Positions 40,536 to 51,662 of a stretch of 52,420 bases of DNA are shown piece after piece. Origin of the DNA: an uncultured Clostridia bacterium (GTDB lineage: Bacteria > Bacillota > Clostridia > Christensenellales > Aristaeellaceae); contig CALVKT010000040.1 of the NCBI GenBank assembly GCA_944333055.1, positions 1-52,420 on the forward strand, written 5' to 3'. The position numbers and the translations under genes are program-made. The notes under the pieces were generated by a model. The model ran no database searches and was not told where the DNA came from. It worked only from the letters and a program-made list of their open reading frames with translations. Every line of letters begins with the position of its first letter. The stretch's first letter is position 1.

Positions 40536-41846
40536 TTACGGGGTCAGGCGGACCGGGCTGCGGAAGATGAACATCGCTTCCTTGATCGTCATGCCCAGCA
40601 GCAGCATGGTCAGGCGGTCGATGCCCAGGCCGAAACCGCCGTGCGGCGGGCAGCCGTACTTGAAGAACTCCGTGTAGAACTTCACGTCGTCCTCCAGCCC
40701 CTTCTCGCGCGCCTGCGCGCAGAGCTGCTCGTAGCGGTGCTCGCGCTGCGCGCCGGTGGTGATCTCCACGCCGCGCCAGATCAGGTCGTAGCCCTGCGGC
40801 ACGCCGTGCTCGTCGCGCATGTGGTAGAAGGCGCGCTTTTCGGCGGTGTAGTCGGTGATCAGCAGGAATTCGTGGTTGTACTTCTTCCTGACCCACTCGT
40901 AGGAGAGGTGCTCCGCCTCGGTGGTCAGGTCGCCCCTTTCGGACTCCGGCACCTTGTAGCCGAATTCCTTTTCGAGCTCGGCGTACAGGTCGTCCAGCTT
41001 GATCTGCGGGAAGGGCAGCGTGGGCACGGTCAGCGGCGTGCCGAAGACCTCCTCAAGCTCCTTGCCGTAGCGCTCCTTGACCTTGCCCAGCGCGTAGGTG
41101 AGCAGCTCCGCCTCCAGCGCCATCACGTCCTGATAGCTCTCGATGTAGCTGAACTCCAGGTCGAAGCCGGAGAACTCGGTGGTGTGCTTGCTGGTGTAGC
41201 TCTTCTCGGCGCGGAAGACGGGGCCGACCTCGAAGATGCGCTCCAGGCCGGAGGCCATGGCCATCTGCTTGTAGAACTGCGGGCTCTGGGCGAGATACGC
41301 GTTGCGGTCGAAGTACTTGACCTCAAACACGTCCGCGCCGGACTCGCTGGCCGCGCCGATGAGCTTGGGCGTGTGAATCTCCAGGAAGTTGCGCTCCAGC
41401 AGGTATTCGCGCATCGCGCCCACCAATGTGGTCTGAATCTTGAACAGAAGCTGGTTCTTGTCGGTGCGCAGGTCGATCCAGCGGTAATCGATGCGCTGGT
41501 CGATGGAAGAGCGCTCGTGGCCCTTGCGCGCCTCGCGGTCGATGGGCAGCGGCGCGGCGAGGCTCTCGATGATGATCTTTCTGGGGTAGATCTCCACGCC
41601 GCCGAGCTTGACGTATTCGCTCTCCACCGCTTTGCCGATGACGGTGATGACGGAGTCCGGGGTCAGGGCGTTGACCGCCGCGTCCAGCGCCGGATCTTCG
41701 TTCTTCTCCACGGTCACCTGCACCCTGCCGGTGATATCCTTGAGCACGATGAACGCCATCTTGCTCTTGTTGCGGATGGTATCCACGAAGCCGCAGACCT
41801 TGATCTCCCCGGCGCCGCGCACGTTGGCCGCATACGTTCTTTCCAT
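40536..41846 (-). CDS. aspS: Aspartate--tRNA(Asp/Asn) ligase, archaeal (AspS2) type
   Basis: 436 residues. Class IIb synthetase: N-terminal OB anticodon-binding domain (about 1-105), then motif 2 with FEVGPVFRAEKS (FRxE), and motif 3 GLGIDRLTMLLLG. The short form without the bacterial GAD insertion, with EFSGFDLEFSYIESYQDVM, indicates the archaeal-type AspRS, which is often non-discriminating and feeds the amidotransferase route to Asn-tRNA. ATG at 41846 has GGAGGGAAACAT upstream. Confidence 0.92.
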   Translation of the reverse strand: MERTYAANVRGAGEIKVCGFVDTIRNKSKMAFIVLKDITGRVQVTVEKNEDPALDAAVNALTPDSVITVIGKAVESEYVKLGGVEIYPRKIIIESLAAPLPIDREARKGHERSSIDQRIDYRWIDLRTDKNQLLFKIQTTLVGAMREYLLERNFLEIHTPKLIGAASESGADVFEVKYFDRNAYLAQSPQFYKQMAMASGLERIFEVGPVFRAEKSYTSKHTTEFSGFDLEFSYIESYQDVMALEAELLTYALGKVKERYGKELEEVFGTPLTVPTLPFPQIKLDDLYAELEKEFGYKVPESERGDLTTEAEHLSYEWVRKKYNHEFLLITDYTAEKRAFYHMRDEHGVPQGYDLIWRGVEITTGAQREHRYEQLCAQAREKGLEDDVKFYTEFFKYGCPPHGGFGLGIDRLTMLLLGMTIKEAMFIFRSPVRLTP

Positions 41847-41907
41847 ATGTTTCCCTCCATCAAACCGGCGAGCGCCGTCCGCCCGCCGCTTGTATTGCAC
41901 GTCCTTT

Positions 41908-41935
41908 ATTATACCTGCATTTCCCGGCAAATCAA
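41908..41935 (-). promoter_or_regulatory. Promoter of aspS
   Basis: TTGATT (41930-41935), 16-base spacer, TATAAT (41908-41913) on the minus strand, about 60 bases before aspS. Confidence 0.65.
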
Positions 41936-41947
41936 GCCCCCATGCGC

Positions 41948-41979
41948 AAAAAAGCGGGAACCGTCCGCGCGGTTCCCGC
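41948..41979 (-). terminator. Terminator between glnA and aspS
   Basis: Perfect 10-base stem GCGGGAACCG/CGGTTCCCGC (41954-41963, 41970-41979) followed by T6 on the minus strand, immediately before the aspS promoter. It serves the upstream glnA transcript. Confidence 0.85.
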
Positions 41980-42240
41980 CATGGTCCTGCACTACGCGCG
42001 CTGCGCAAGCCGCCGGGAGCGCTTCCGGCTCTCTTATAGCCGGCCGGACAACCGATGACGGCGGACACGCCGAGCGAAAGCGCCTCTTTCACGCTGCCCG
42101 AAAGCGAGCGGCGCGCGACGCCCCGGCGAGCGCGGCGAAGTCCGCGCCGGTGAAGGGCGCGCTGCGCGCACGGCCGAATCGATCCATCCGGCAATCAGGT
42201 GTAAATCGGCCTGGCGGCCATTGCGCCCGGCGTGACCGCA
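41980..42240. other. Non-coding stretch between glnA and its terminator
   Basis: About 260 GC-rich bases between the glnA stop and the terminator. I see no plausible gene, T-box or riboswitch. Short frames exist but have no ribosome site. Confidence 0.5.
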
Positions 42241-44316
<2,076 letters not shown>

Positions 44317-44395
44317 GCGCTTCTCTCCCATCTGGCGGCGCGATGCGCCGGTCTCGTGGTGCCCGGCGCCTTTTGCCGCCGGTTTGACATGCGCC

Positions 44396-44425
44396 AGTAT
44401 ACGCCTTTTTCTCGCTTCCTGTCAA
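44396..44425 (-). promoter_or_regulatory. Promoter of the glutamine synthetase gene
   Basis: TTGACA (44420-44425), 18-base spacer, TATACT (44396-44401), minus strand. An AT-rich tract (about 44435-44530) lies directly upstream and may act as an UP element. Confidence 0.75.
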
Positions 44426-44833
44426 GCGTTTTTACAAGTCAATTTTTATATTCCTGCATTTTTTATCAGAATTCGTTTTGATTCGAAATGAAATTAAATG
44501 AATTTCAGTTTTAACTTCATTTTCTTGTTCAAATCCCATCCGCACGTCAGCCGGAAGCAGGCATGACGGGAAATCCGCCCGACGGCATCACGCCGCGCTG
44601 AGGAGGCAGGCTGATGACGGCGGCATCGCATCCGGAAGGGCGCGCACGTATGCCCCCGCCGCGCCATGCGCGTCCATGCGGCGCCCGCCGGCGCATGCGC
44701 CTTTTCCGGCGGCAAGCACATGGGCGTATTCAAGGCCGCCATCCCGCGGCCGGGCACAGCCATGCGTTTGAATGACGCCAAACAGCCCGCGATCCTTCAC
44801 ATCGCGGGCTGTTCATTCTGTTTGGAGTCCCCA
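44426..44833. other. Intergenic region upstream of the glutamine synthetase gene
   Basis: About 400 bases. The first 100 are strikingly AT-rich for this genome, the rest is GC-rich. It contains the hairpin at 44781-44813. No frame looks like a gene; a 95-residue frame on the minus strand has no ribosome site. Confidence 0.5.
44781..44813 (-). terminator. Hairpin after the UPF0489 gene
   Basis: Perfect 13-base stem (44781-44793, 44801-44813), 7-base loop. The T-tract is weak on both strands, so termination may be partial. Confidence 0.6.
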
Positions 44834-45538
44834 TCAGACCGGCCGGATGTACGCGCGCACGATGTCCATGATCCGGTCGGCGCTGCGCGGCGCATAGCGC
44901 GGCGACTGCGCCAGCGTCACAAAATCGTATCCCCCCTGCGCAAACGCGCGGTAGTCGTCGATCGCCGCGAAGGGCACCACCGGCTCCCGGCCGTTGACCG
45001 CCTCCATCAGCGCGGAAACGTCGCTGCGCAGGTGGATGTCGCCGCTCACGTTCAGCAGGCGCGGCGGCACGTCCTGATGCGAGCGCGGGTTGCGCACGTA
45101 GGTGAGGCGGCTGATCCAGCGAAAGGCGAGCGCGAAGAGCATGTAGTTCGCCTCGTCGAGCTTGCGCCCCGCGCGGTAGGCGTCGATCGCCGCGCGCGCC
45201 TCAGGCCTGCGCGTGAGCACGGCCTTGAGCACGAAATCCGCGCCGGGCGGGCCGAAGGCGAGGTCGGAGTGCGCATCCACGTGCACCACCTCAAAGGGCG
45301 TGCTCAGCGTCCCCTGCGCGATGCGCGCAGCCCAGAAGTCGAGCGCCCGGTCGTGCGTCTCAAAGATCGCGCCGGGCACGGGCCGCGCGCGGTCAAGCCC
45401 GCACTGCGTCTCCAGAAAGCGCACGACCTGCGCGTCTGCATACGGCTGAGCGCATGCCTCGTCCGGCCGCTCGCCCGGCGCGGCCAGCGGGCACGGCGCC
45501 GTCAGAAAGAAATCCATGTCCAGATCGAGCACACGCAT
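44834..45538 (-). CDS. UPF0489-family protein
   Basis: 234 residues with RVLDLDMDFFL at the start, FEVVHVDAHSDLAFGP and DEANYMLFALAFRWI. The Asp/His-rich motifs resemble the UPF0489 (C5orf22-like) family, a distant arginase-fold relative with possible metal binding. Function unknown. ATG has GGGAGGG upstream. It follows yunB but has its own promoter. Confidence 0.75.
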   Translation of the reverse strand: MRVLDLDMDFFLTAPCPLAAPGERPDEACAQPYADAQVVRFLETQCGLDRARPVPGAIFETHDRALDFWAARIAQGTLSTPFEVVHVDAHSDLAFGPPGADFVLKAVLTRRPEARAAIDAYRAGRKLDEANYMLFALAFRWISRLTYVRNPRSHQDVPPRLLNVSGDIHLRSDVSALMEAVNGREPVVPFAAIDDYRAFAQGGYDFVTLAQSPRYAPRSADRIMDIVRAYIRPV

Positions 45539-45563
45539 GGTTCATCCCTCCCGTCGTGTGCCG

Positions 45564-45592
45564 ATTATAGCATGCCGCGTGCCGGCGCGCAA
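45564..45592 (-). promoter_or_regulatory. Promoter of the UPF0489 gene
   Basis: TTGCGC (45587-45592), 17-base spacer, TATAAT (45564-45569) on the minus strand, between yunB and the UPF0489 start. Confidence 0.65.
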
Positions 45593-45595
45593 GCG

Positions 45596-46273
45596 TCAGG
45601 GGACGAGGTTGAGCTCCTCGCCGGAGAGCTCGTAGCCCACGAACCCCTCCGGCACCGCGCCCACGATGATCGACTCGGCGACCAGCATGTTCGCGGAGAC
45701 CTGTGTGGTCTTCGCGCCCGTGGGGATCACGATGCGGATGCTCGCCGTCACCCGCAGGTAGACCTTGTGGCGCGTCTGGTTGATGCCGCACGCCTCAAAC
45801 TCGGTGGCAAAGTCCGTGCCGATCGACCCGATGGGCACGATGGACACCGGAATCCCCGGCCCGCTGCCCGCAAAGAGCGTGACGCCCAGCGCCGCGCCCA
45901 GCGGCACGGTGACGCGCTCGCTGCTCATGTTGTTCAGCCTGCGCAGCGCCGCCTGCCCGGCCCTGTCCGCCAGGCGGTTCATCGCCATGGTATTCGCCGA
46001 AAGCAGCGCCACCTGCCCCTTCTCATCCATGCGCACGGTCATCAGGTCGTCATAGGCGACGCCGCCTTCCATCGCCTCGGCCAGCGCGCCGGCGAGCACG
46101 CGCGAGGCCATCGCGGCGGAGCGCGCCTCGGCCAGCGAAAAGACGAGCGGCTTGAAGTTCCGATCCAGCAGCAAAAACAGCGCCAGCAGCACGAGCACGA
46201 ACATCAGCATGCGCCGCATCCGGCGCCGCCGCCGCACGCGCGCCGAATATTTTCTGATCTCGGCGGCAGTCAT
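45596..46273 (-). CDS. yunB: Sporulation protein YunB
   Basis: 225 residues. Basic N-terminus, one membrane segment (about 22-40), and then the YunB core VTVPLGAALGVTLFAGSGPG, GTDFATEFEACGINQTRHKV and VRVTA-like strands ending ELSGEELNLVP. In Bacillus, YunB is a mother-cell (sigma-E) protein needed for normal sporulation. GGAGGGAGGG precedes the start. Upstream, AATTTTGC-N13-CATATAAG (46291-46319) faintly resembles a sigma-E promoter. Confidence 0.88.
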   Translation of the reverse strand: MTAAEIRKYSARVRRRRRMRRMLMFVLVLLALFLLLDRNFKPLVFSLAEARSAAMASRVLAGALAEAMEGGVAYDDLMTVRMDEKGQVALLSANTMAMNRLADRAGQAALRRLNNMSSERVTVPLGAALGVTLFAGSGPGIPVSIVPIGSIGTDFATEFEACGINQTRHKVYLRVTASIRIVIPTGAKTTQVSANMLVAESIIVGAVPEGFVGYELSGEELNLVP

Positions 46274-46401
46274 CGCATCCCTCCCTCCGTCTTATATGTA
46301 AAACCGCCCGCAATTTTGCTTTTGTGATGCGAAGAGAAGCAATGTGTGGTATAATGGCTTTGTGTGACCCTTTACCCCATCCCTCGTCAAGGAGGAAAAT
46401 C

Positions 46402-49263
46402 ATGTCCAGGGACGTCAAGAAGAAAACGCCAAAGAAGAACGCGCCGCTTGCCCCGGCTCAGGTGCAGCCGGAGGACGGTGCGCCTGTCCATACAGCCGAG
46501 AATCCGCAAACCGGGCGCACGACGCGCATGCCGCCCGTCGCCGACGCTGCGCCGCGCAAGAAAAAGAAGAAGCCGCGCGGCCCCGCCGAGCCGCCGCACT
46601 CCATCTTCAAGCCCCGCACCAAATACCCCAACTTCCTGCTCAGCGTGCTGGCCAATGCGATTCGCATCTCCGCGCTGCTGGTGCTCTGCGCGTGCCTGGC
46701 GCTCGCGGGCGCGCTCATCGGCATCGCCAAGGCGTACGTGGACACCGCGCCCACGCTGGATCTGGCGGCGCTGGATGCGCAGGACAAGACCTCCTTCATC
46801 TACGACAGCGAGGGCAACCTGATCACCGACTACAAGGGCACCGAGGACCGCGTCATGGTCTCCATCGACGAGATCCCGGAGATGCTCAAAAACGCGTTCA
46901 TCGCCGTGGAGGACGCCCGCTTTTACGAGCACAACGGCGTGGACGTCAAGCGCATTGTCGGCGCTTTCATCTCCAACATGACCGCCGGCACCTCGCAGGG
47001 CGGCTCCACCATCACCAAGCAGCTCATCAAGAAGACCGTCCTCTCCAGCGAGCAGAGCTACAAGCGCAAGCTGCAAGAGGCGTATCTGGCGATGGAGCTG
47101 GAGACGCGCTACACGAAGGACCAGATTCTGGAGAGCTACCTCAACACGATCTTCCTGGGCGGCAGCTACTACGGCGTCAAGGTGGCGGCCTACGGCTATT
47201 TCGGCAAGGAGCTCAGCGAGCTGACGCTGCGCGAGTGCGCGATGCTCGCGGGCATGACGAAAAGCCCCAACTACTACAATCCCCGGCGCAATTTCTACAC
47301 CCGCAACACCGAGGGCAGCAACACGGCGGATATCACCAACAACCGCACCAATTACGTGCTGCGCCAGATGCTGGAAAACGGCCTGATCTCTACCCAGGAG
47401 TACACCGCCGCGCTGGACCCCTCCACGGCGCACGTGCTGGAGACCTCGCCCGCCTCCACGGACATGTACGACTATCCGCACTACGTGGAATACGCCATCA
47501 GCGACGTGGTCGATACGTTCCTGGAGCTGCACAACCTTGAGAACACGTCCGCCAACCGCTACGCGATGGAAAACGAGCTGCGCACCGGCGGCTACAGCGT
47601 CTATCTCTGTCTGGACACGGAGATTCAGCAGATCGTGGAGGACACGCTGGCCACATGGGACGACTATCCCCGCCTGCGCGATCCGTCCGACAAGGTCTAT
47701 CAGTCCCGCAATGCGGACGGCACCTACACCGAGATCGAGCAGCCGCAGAGTGCGGCGTGCGTCTATGATTACCGCACCGGCGAGCTCAAGGCCATCGTCG
47801 GCGGCCGCTACAAGCCGACCACGCGCAAGACGCTCAACCGCGCCTGCGACATGAACATGCCCGTCGGCTCCTCCATCAAGCCGCTGACGGTCTACGCCCC
47901 GGCGATCGACCTGGGCGCGTCGCCCGCGTCCATCGCCTACAACATGCCCGTGCCCATCTCCGGCTGGAAGGACGCCTCCGGCAAGGACTCCTGGCCGCAG
48001 AACTACGGCGGCGGCGGATACAAGGGCCCGCAGAGCTTCCGCAGCGCGCTGCGCAGCTCGCACAACACCGCCGCCGCGCAAATCCTCATGAGCTACGTCG
48101 GCGTGTCGCGCGCGGTGGAATACCTGCACCTGATGGGCGTGGACGACGCCCACATCAACGCCGATCCGTTCGGCCTGGCGCTGGGCTCTTCCGGCGTCAC
48201 GCCCGTGCAGATGGCCGTAGCCTTCGGCACCCTGGCCAACAAGGGCGTCTATCAGGAGCCGCTCTCCTTCTCCCACATCCTGGACAACAACGGCAACGTC
48301 TACGTGGACATGCGCCAGCGGCAGGATCGCCATCAGGTGTTCAAGCCGTCCACGGCGTATCTGGTCGTGGATATGCTCAAGGAAGCGGTGCAGAGCGGCA
48401 CCGGCACCAGGGCGAAGATCTCCTCGCAGGTCGTCGCCGGCAAGACGGGCACCAACTCGGACAGCAAGGGCGTGTTCTTCGCGGGCATGACGGGCTGGTA
48501 TTCGGCCTCCGTGTGGATCGGCCACGACAACTACAAGGCGCTCACCAGCAAGGCGACCGGCGGCAACGCCGCCGCGCCGCTGTGGCAGGCGTTCATGGAG
48601 CGCATCCACACGGCCAAGAACCTCGACTCGCGCGAGATCATCGACGGCGCGCCGTCGGATTACGGCCTGGTGCGCGTGACGACCTGCGGCGTCAGCGGCC
48701 AGCTCGCCACCGACGCCTGCTACAACGATGTCAACGGCTATAAGACGATCACCGACTACTGGTACGAGGGCAGCGTGCCCACCTCCTATTGCAGCATGCA
48801 CAAGCAGGTGTCCGTCTGCACGGATTCCGGCCTGCTGGCCACGGAATACTGCCCGTCCGGCGTGGTGGAGGACCGCGGCATCGTGCTCATCCCGCGCGGC
48901 CATCCGCTCTACGACTACATCGGCAGCTACGGCAGCACGATCCGCAAGTATCTGGGCGAGTTTGCGACGCTGCAAAGCCAGGCGGACATCGACAACCACA
49001 TCTGCCAGCTGCACGACGCCTACACGGCCTCGCAGAGCACGGCCGAGCTGGAGGCGATCTACAACGAGGCGTACAACCTGACGCTCACGGCGTATCAGCT
49101 CGTCGGCGCCTCGCCCTATATCAGCAACGACACGCGCAGGCAGATCAACACCGCCATCAGCACAGTGCAGACGCTGCTGTCGATCTACCCCATCGATTAC
49201 ACGTCGCTGGAAGCCGCCACGCATACGCTGCGCTCCCAGCTGCAAGCCGCGGGCCTGCTCTGA
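46402..49263 (+). CDS. Class A penicillin-binding protein (PBP1a family)
   Basis: 953 residues. Lys/Pro-rich cytoplasmic tail, a membrane segment (about 78-105), the GT51 glycosyltransferase (EDARFYEHNGVDVKRIVGAF, GGSTITKQLIKKTV), then a transpeptidase with Ser490-x-x-Lys493 (SSIK), Ser553-His-Asn555 and Lys681-Thr-Gly-Thr. It polymerises and cross-links peptidoglycan. The C-terminal 200 residues include repeated Cys pairs (GQLATDACYN, GLLATEYCPS) and a helical tail. AAGGAGG upstream. Convergent to nothing; terminator follows. Confidence 0.94.
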   Translation: MSRDVKKKTPKKNAPLAPAQVQPEDGAPVHTAENPQTGRTTRMPPVADAAPRKKKKKPRGPAEPPHSIFKPRTKYPNFLLSVLANAIRISALLVLCACLALAGALIGIAKAYVDTAPTLDLAALDAQDKTSFIYDSEGNLITDYKGTEDRVMVSIDEIPEMLKNAFIAVEDARFYEHNGVDVKRIVGAFISNMTAGTSQGGSTITKQLIKKTVLSSEQSYKRKLQEAYLAMELETRYTKDQILESYLNTIFLGGSYYGVKVAAYGYFGKELSELTLRECAMLAGMTKSPNYYNPRRNFYTRNTEGSNTADITNNRTNYVLRQMLENGLISTQEYTAALDPSTAHVLETSPASTDMYDYPHYVEYAISDVVDTFLELHNLENTSANRYAMENELRTGGYSVYLCLDTEIQQIVEDTLATWDDYPRLRDPSDKVYQSRNADGTYTEIEQPQSAACVYDYRTGELKAIVGGRYKPTTRKTLNRACDMNMPVGSSIKPLTVYAPAIDLGASPASIAYNMPVPISGWKDASGKDSWPQNYGGGGYKGPQSFRSALRSSHNTAAAQILMSYVGVSRAVEYLHLMGVDDAHINADPFGLALGSSGVTPVQMAVAFGTLANKGVYQEPLSFSHILDNNGNVYVDMRQRQDRHQVFKPSTAYLVVDMLKEAVQSGTGTRAKISSQVVAGKTGTNSDSKGVFFAGMTGWYSASVWIGHDNYKALTSKATGGNAAAPLWQAFMERIHTAKNLDSREIIDGAPSDYGLVRVTTCGVSGQLATDACYNDVNGYKTITDYWYEGSVPTSYCSMHKQVSVCTDSGLLATEYCPSGVVEDRGIVLIPRGHPLYDYIGSYGSTIRKYLGEFATLQSQADIDNHICQLHDAYTASQSTAELEAIYNEAYNLTLTAYQLVGASPYISNDTRRQINTAISTVQTLLSIYPIDYTSLEAATHTLRSQLQAAGLL

Positions 49264-49303
49264 TGCGGCGCAGACCGCGCGCCCCTGCATCACGGATCGA
49301 TTC

Positions 49304-49341
49304 AAAAAACCGCTTTCGGCGTTTGCCGGAAGCGGTTTTCT
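49304..49341 (+). terminator. Terminator of the penicillin-binding protein gene
   Basis: CCGCTTTCGGC/GCCGGAAGCGG stem, loop GTTT, followed by TTTTCTGATTC, about 45 bases after the stop codon. Confidence 0.82.
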
Positions 49342-49632
49342 GATTCTCCCTCATGCGTGTATGCCGTCACCGTCCCTACGCGGCCGCCCGCGCATCCGGG
49401 GATGGCCGTCCCGCAGGCAGGTTCCGGCGGACGCCTGCGCCGGAAAGGCGCGCTGCCGCGCAGGTCCACCGCCCATTCACCCGACGCTTGCAGGGCACAG
49501 CGCGGTGTGTCAATCGCCTCCGGCTTCCTTGCGCACGGGCGGCGAGTATGCTACAATATTTCCAAAACAGCGCGCCGTTCTGCCGCGCGCCCTGCTTTCA
49601 TCGGAATTCGACGCCGAAAGGAGCATCCCCGC
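49342..49632. other. Intergenic region with the isomerase promoter
   Basis: About 290 bases, GC-rich, no gene. TTGCGC (49529-49534), 17-base spacer, TACAAT (49552-49557) on the plus strand is the probable promoter of the isomerase-kinase pair. Confidence 0.6.
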
Positions 49633-50319
49633 ATGAAGAGATCCGAAATCAACGCCGCCCTGCGCGAGCTGGAGGCCATGTGCGAGACCTGCCGCTGCCC
49701 GCTGCCGCCGTTCTGCCATTTCACGCCGGCGCAGTGGCAGGAGATCGGGCACGAATACGACGAGGTGCGCGACTGCATGCTCGGCTGGGACATCACCGAC
49801 TACGGCCTGGGGAACTTTGACAAGTTCGGCTTCTCGCTGATCACCATCCGCAACGGCAACCGCGCCATGGCGGACAAGTACCCCAAGGTCTACGCCGAAA
49901 AGCTGCTCTACCTCAAGGAGGGGCAGTACGCGCCCAACCACTTCCACTGGTACAAGACGGAGGACATCATCAACCGCGGCGGCGGCAACGTGCTCATCCG
50001 CGTGTACAACGCCCTGCCCGACGAGGAGATCGACTATGAAAGCGACGTGACCGTGCACACGGACGGCCGCACATATACCGTGCCCGCCGGCACGCAGATC
50101 CGCCTGACGCCGGGCGAGAGCATCCACGTGCAGCAGCGCCTCTATCACGACTTCTCCGTGGAGGAGGGCACCGGCCCCGTGCTGCTGGGCGAGGTCAGCC
50201 AGTGCAACGACGACAACACGGACAACCGCTTCAATCCGCCGGTAGGCCGCTTCCCGAAGATCGAGGAGGACGAGCCGCCCTACCGGCTGCTGTGCAACGA
50301 ATACCCGAAGGCGAAGTGA
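49633..50319 (+). CDS. D-lyxose ketol-isomerase family protein (D-lyxose/D-mannose isomerase)
   Basis: 228 residues, cupin fold. Metal-ligand region NHFHWYKTEDIINRGGGN, then VHTDGRTYTVPAGTQIRLTP and HVQQRLYHDFSVE, as in sugar isomerases of the D-lyxose isomerase family, some of which act on D-mannose. ATG at 49633 has AAAGGAGC upstream. The sugar-kinase gene follows 10 bases after the stop, suggesting mannose or lyxose use. Confidence 0.85.
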   Translation: MKRSEINAALRELEAMCETCRCPLPPFCHFTPAQWQEIGHEYDEVRDCMLGWDITDYGLGNFDKFGFSLITIRNGNRAMADKYPKVYAEKLLYLKEGQYAPNHFHWYKTEDIINRGGGNVLIRVYNALPDEEIDYESDVTVHTDGRTYTVPAGTQIRLTPGESIHVQQRLYHDFSVEEGTGPVLLGEVSQCNDDNTDNRFNPPVGRFPKIEEDEPPYRLLCNEYPKAK

Positions 50320-50329
50320 GGTGGCGGCG

Positions 50330-51286
50330 ATGATCGACGTGGTTGCGCTGGGCGAGCTGCTCATCGATTTCACCATGACCGGCGCCGACGCGGACGGCTA
50401 TCCCGCGATGGCCGCGCACCCCGGCGGCGCGCCGGCGAACTTTCTGGCCGCGCTTTCGGCCTATGGCAAGAGGACGGCGCTGCTGGGCAAGGTCGGCACG
50501 GACGCATTCGGCCGCCTGCTGCTGGGCACGCTCCACAAGGCGGGCATTGAAACGCGCGGCGTCGCCGCCGCGGACGACGTGTTCACCACGCTCGCCTTCG
50601 TGACGCTGGATGAGCGCGGCGACCGCGCGTTCTCCTTCGCCCGCAAGCCGGGCGCGGACACGTGCCTGCGCGGCGAGGAGCTCGACCTGCGATTGATCGA
50701 CGAGGCGAAGGTCTTCCACTTTGGCACGCTTTCGCTGACCGACGAGCCCGCGCGCGGCGCGACGCAGCAGGCCGTCGCCTACGCCAAAGCGCGCGGCAAG
50801 CTGATCACGTTTGACCCGAACCTGCGCAGGCCGCTCTGGAAGCGCGAGGAGGACGCCAGGACGCAGATGCTCTGGGGGCTCGCGCAGGCCGACGTCGTCA
50901 AGATCAGCGACGAGGAGGTCGGCTTCCTCTTCGGGCTGGGCGTGCAATCCGGCGCGAAGCACATACTGGATGCCTACGGCGTGAAGCTGGTGTTCGTCAC
51001 CTGCGGCGCGGACGGCTGCTTCTTCATGAATGGAAGGGCCTGCGGCCACGTGGACAGCCTCAAGGGCATCACGGTCGTGGATACGACGGGCGCGGGCGAT
51101 ATATTCGGCGGCAGCGCGGTGTACGGGCTGCTGGAAAGCGGCAAGGCGCCGCAGGCGCTCGACGAAGCGGAGCTGCGCCGCATCGTCGCCTTCGCCTGCA
51201 CGGCGGCGGGCCTTTCCACCACGAAGCATGGCGGCATCTCCAGCGTGCCCGCGCGCGAGGACGTGCTGCGCAGCATGCAGGCTTGA
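50330..51286 (+). CDS. PfkB-family sugar kinase (fructokinase-like)
   Basis: 318 residues. Ribokinase/PfkB fold with the N-terminal GELLIDF and PGGAPANFLAALSAYGKRTAL, and the C-terminal signature VDTTGAGDIFGGSAVYG with the catalytic Asp. Similar to fructokinases. ATG at 50330 has GAGGTGG upstream. With the isomerase it would make a two-step route: isomerise the sugar, then phosphorylate the ketose. Confidence 0.88.
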   Translation: MIDVVALGELLIDFTMTGADADGYPAMAAHPGGAPANFLAALSAYGKRTALLGKVGTDAFGRLLLGTLHKAGIETRGVAAADDVFTTLAFVTLDERGDRAFSFARKPGADTCLRGEELDLRLIDEAKVFHFGTLSLTDEPARGATQQAVAYAKARGKLITFDPNLRRPLWKREEDARTQMLWGLAQADVVKISDEEVGFLFGLGVQSGAKHILDAYGVKLVFVTCGADGCFFMNGRACGHVDSLKGITVVDTTGAGDIFGGSAVYGLLESGKAPQALDEAELRRIVAFACTAAGLSTTKHGGISSVPAREDVLRSMQA

Positions 51287-51662
51287 TCCGCCATGGCCTG
51301 CTGCGCGCCCGCTTCCCCCGTCGCGCGTCGTTTCGCCGCAGAATCATCGCTTCCGGAACCGCAGCCCGTGGACCTGAAAGAGGGCGCAGCGATACACCGG
51401 CAGTGTTTCGCGCCCTGCCGAGTCTTCCCGCGGAAAGCGGATGATTGCCCGCACACTTGCGGCCGCTTCCAATCATCACAGGGGACGCCATGCTTCCCCT
51501 GCGCCGGTTCCCCTTTGCCGACTTGCCGCCCGGAAACACATTGCGCTGCAAGCTGTTCCCGGACGGCAAGTTTACAATTCATCCATTCTCATCATTGAAC
51601 GACCATAGTATAATGAAAGCAATGATACAAGCCCGTTTGCCTGATAAAAGGAGGGAATGAAC
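51287..51662. other. Intergenic region before the AT-rich hydrolase
   Basis: About 375 bases. No supported gene. The GC content falls sharply near 51590. A TATAAT occurs at about 51610-51615 with no good -35, and AAAAGGAGGG sits just before the hydrolase start. Confidence 0.5.

Noticed and set aside
41980-42000. GGCGGGAACCGCG upstream of aspS resembling a T-box
   Set aside because: The spacing does not fit the T-box bulge and 14-base core, the hairpin is a plain terminator after glnA, and the aspS promoter lies downstream of it.
44494-44781. 95-residue minus-strand frame
   Set aside because: No ribosome site or family, and it runs through the AT-rich promoter region of the glutamine synthetase gene.
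46387-49305. 972-residue open frame on the minus strand opposite the penicillin-binding protein
   Set aside because: The plus strand encodes a recognisable class A PBP with all motifs. The opposite frame is an artefact of GC-rich codon use, like many other long frames here.
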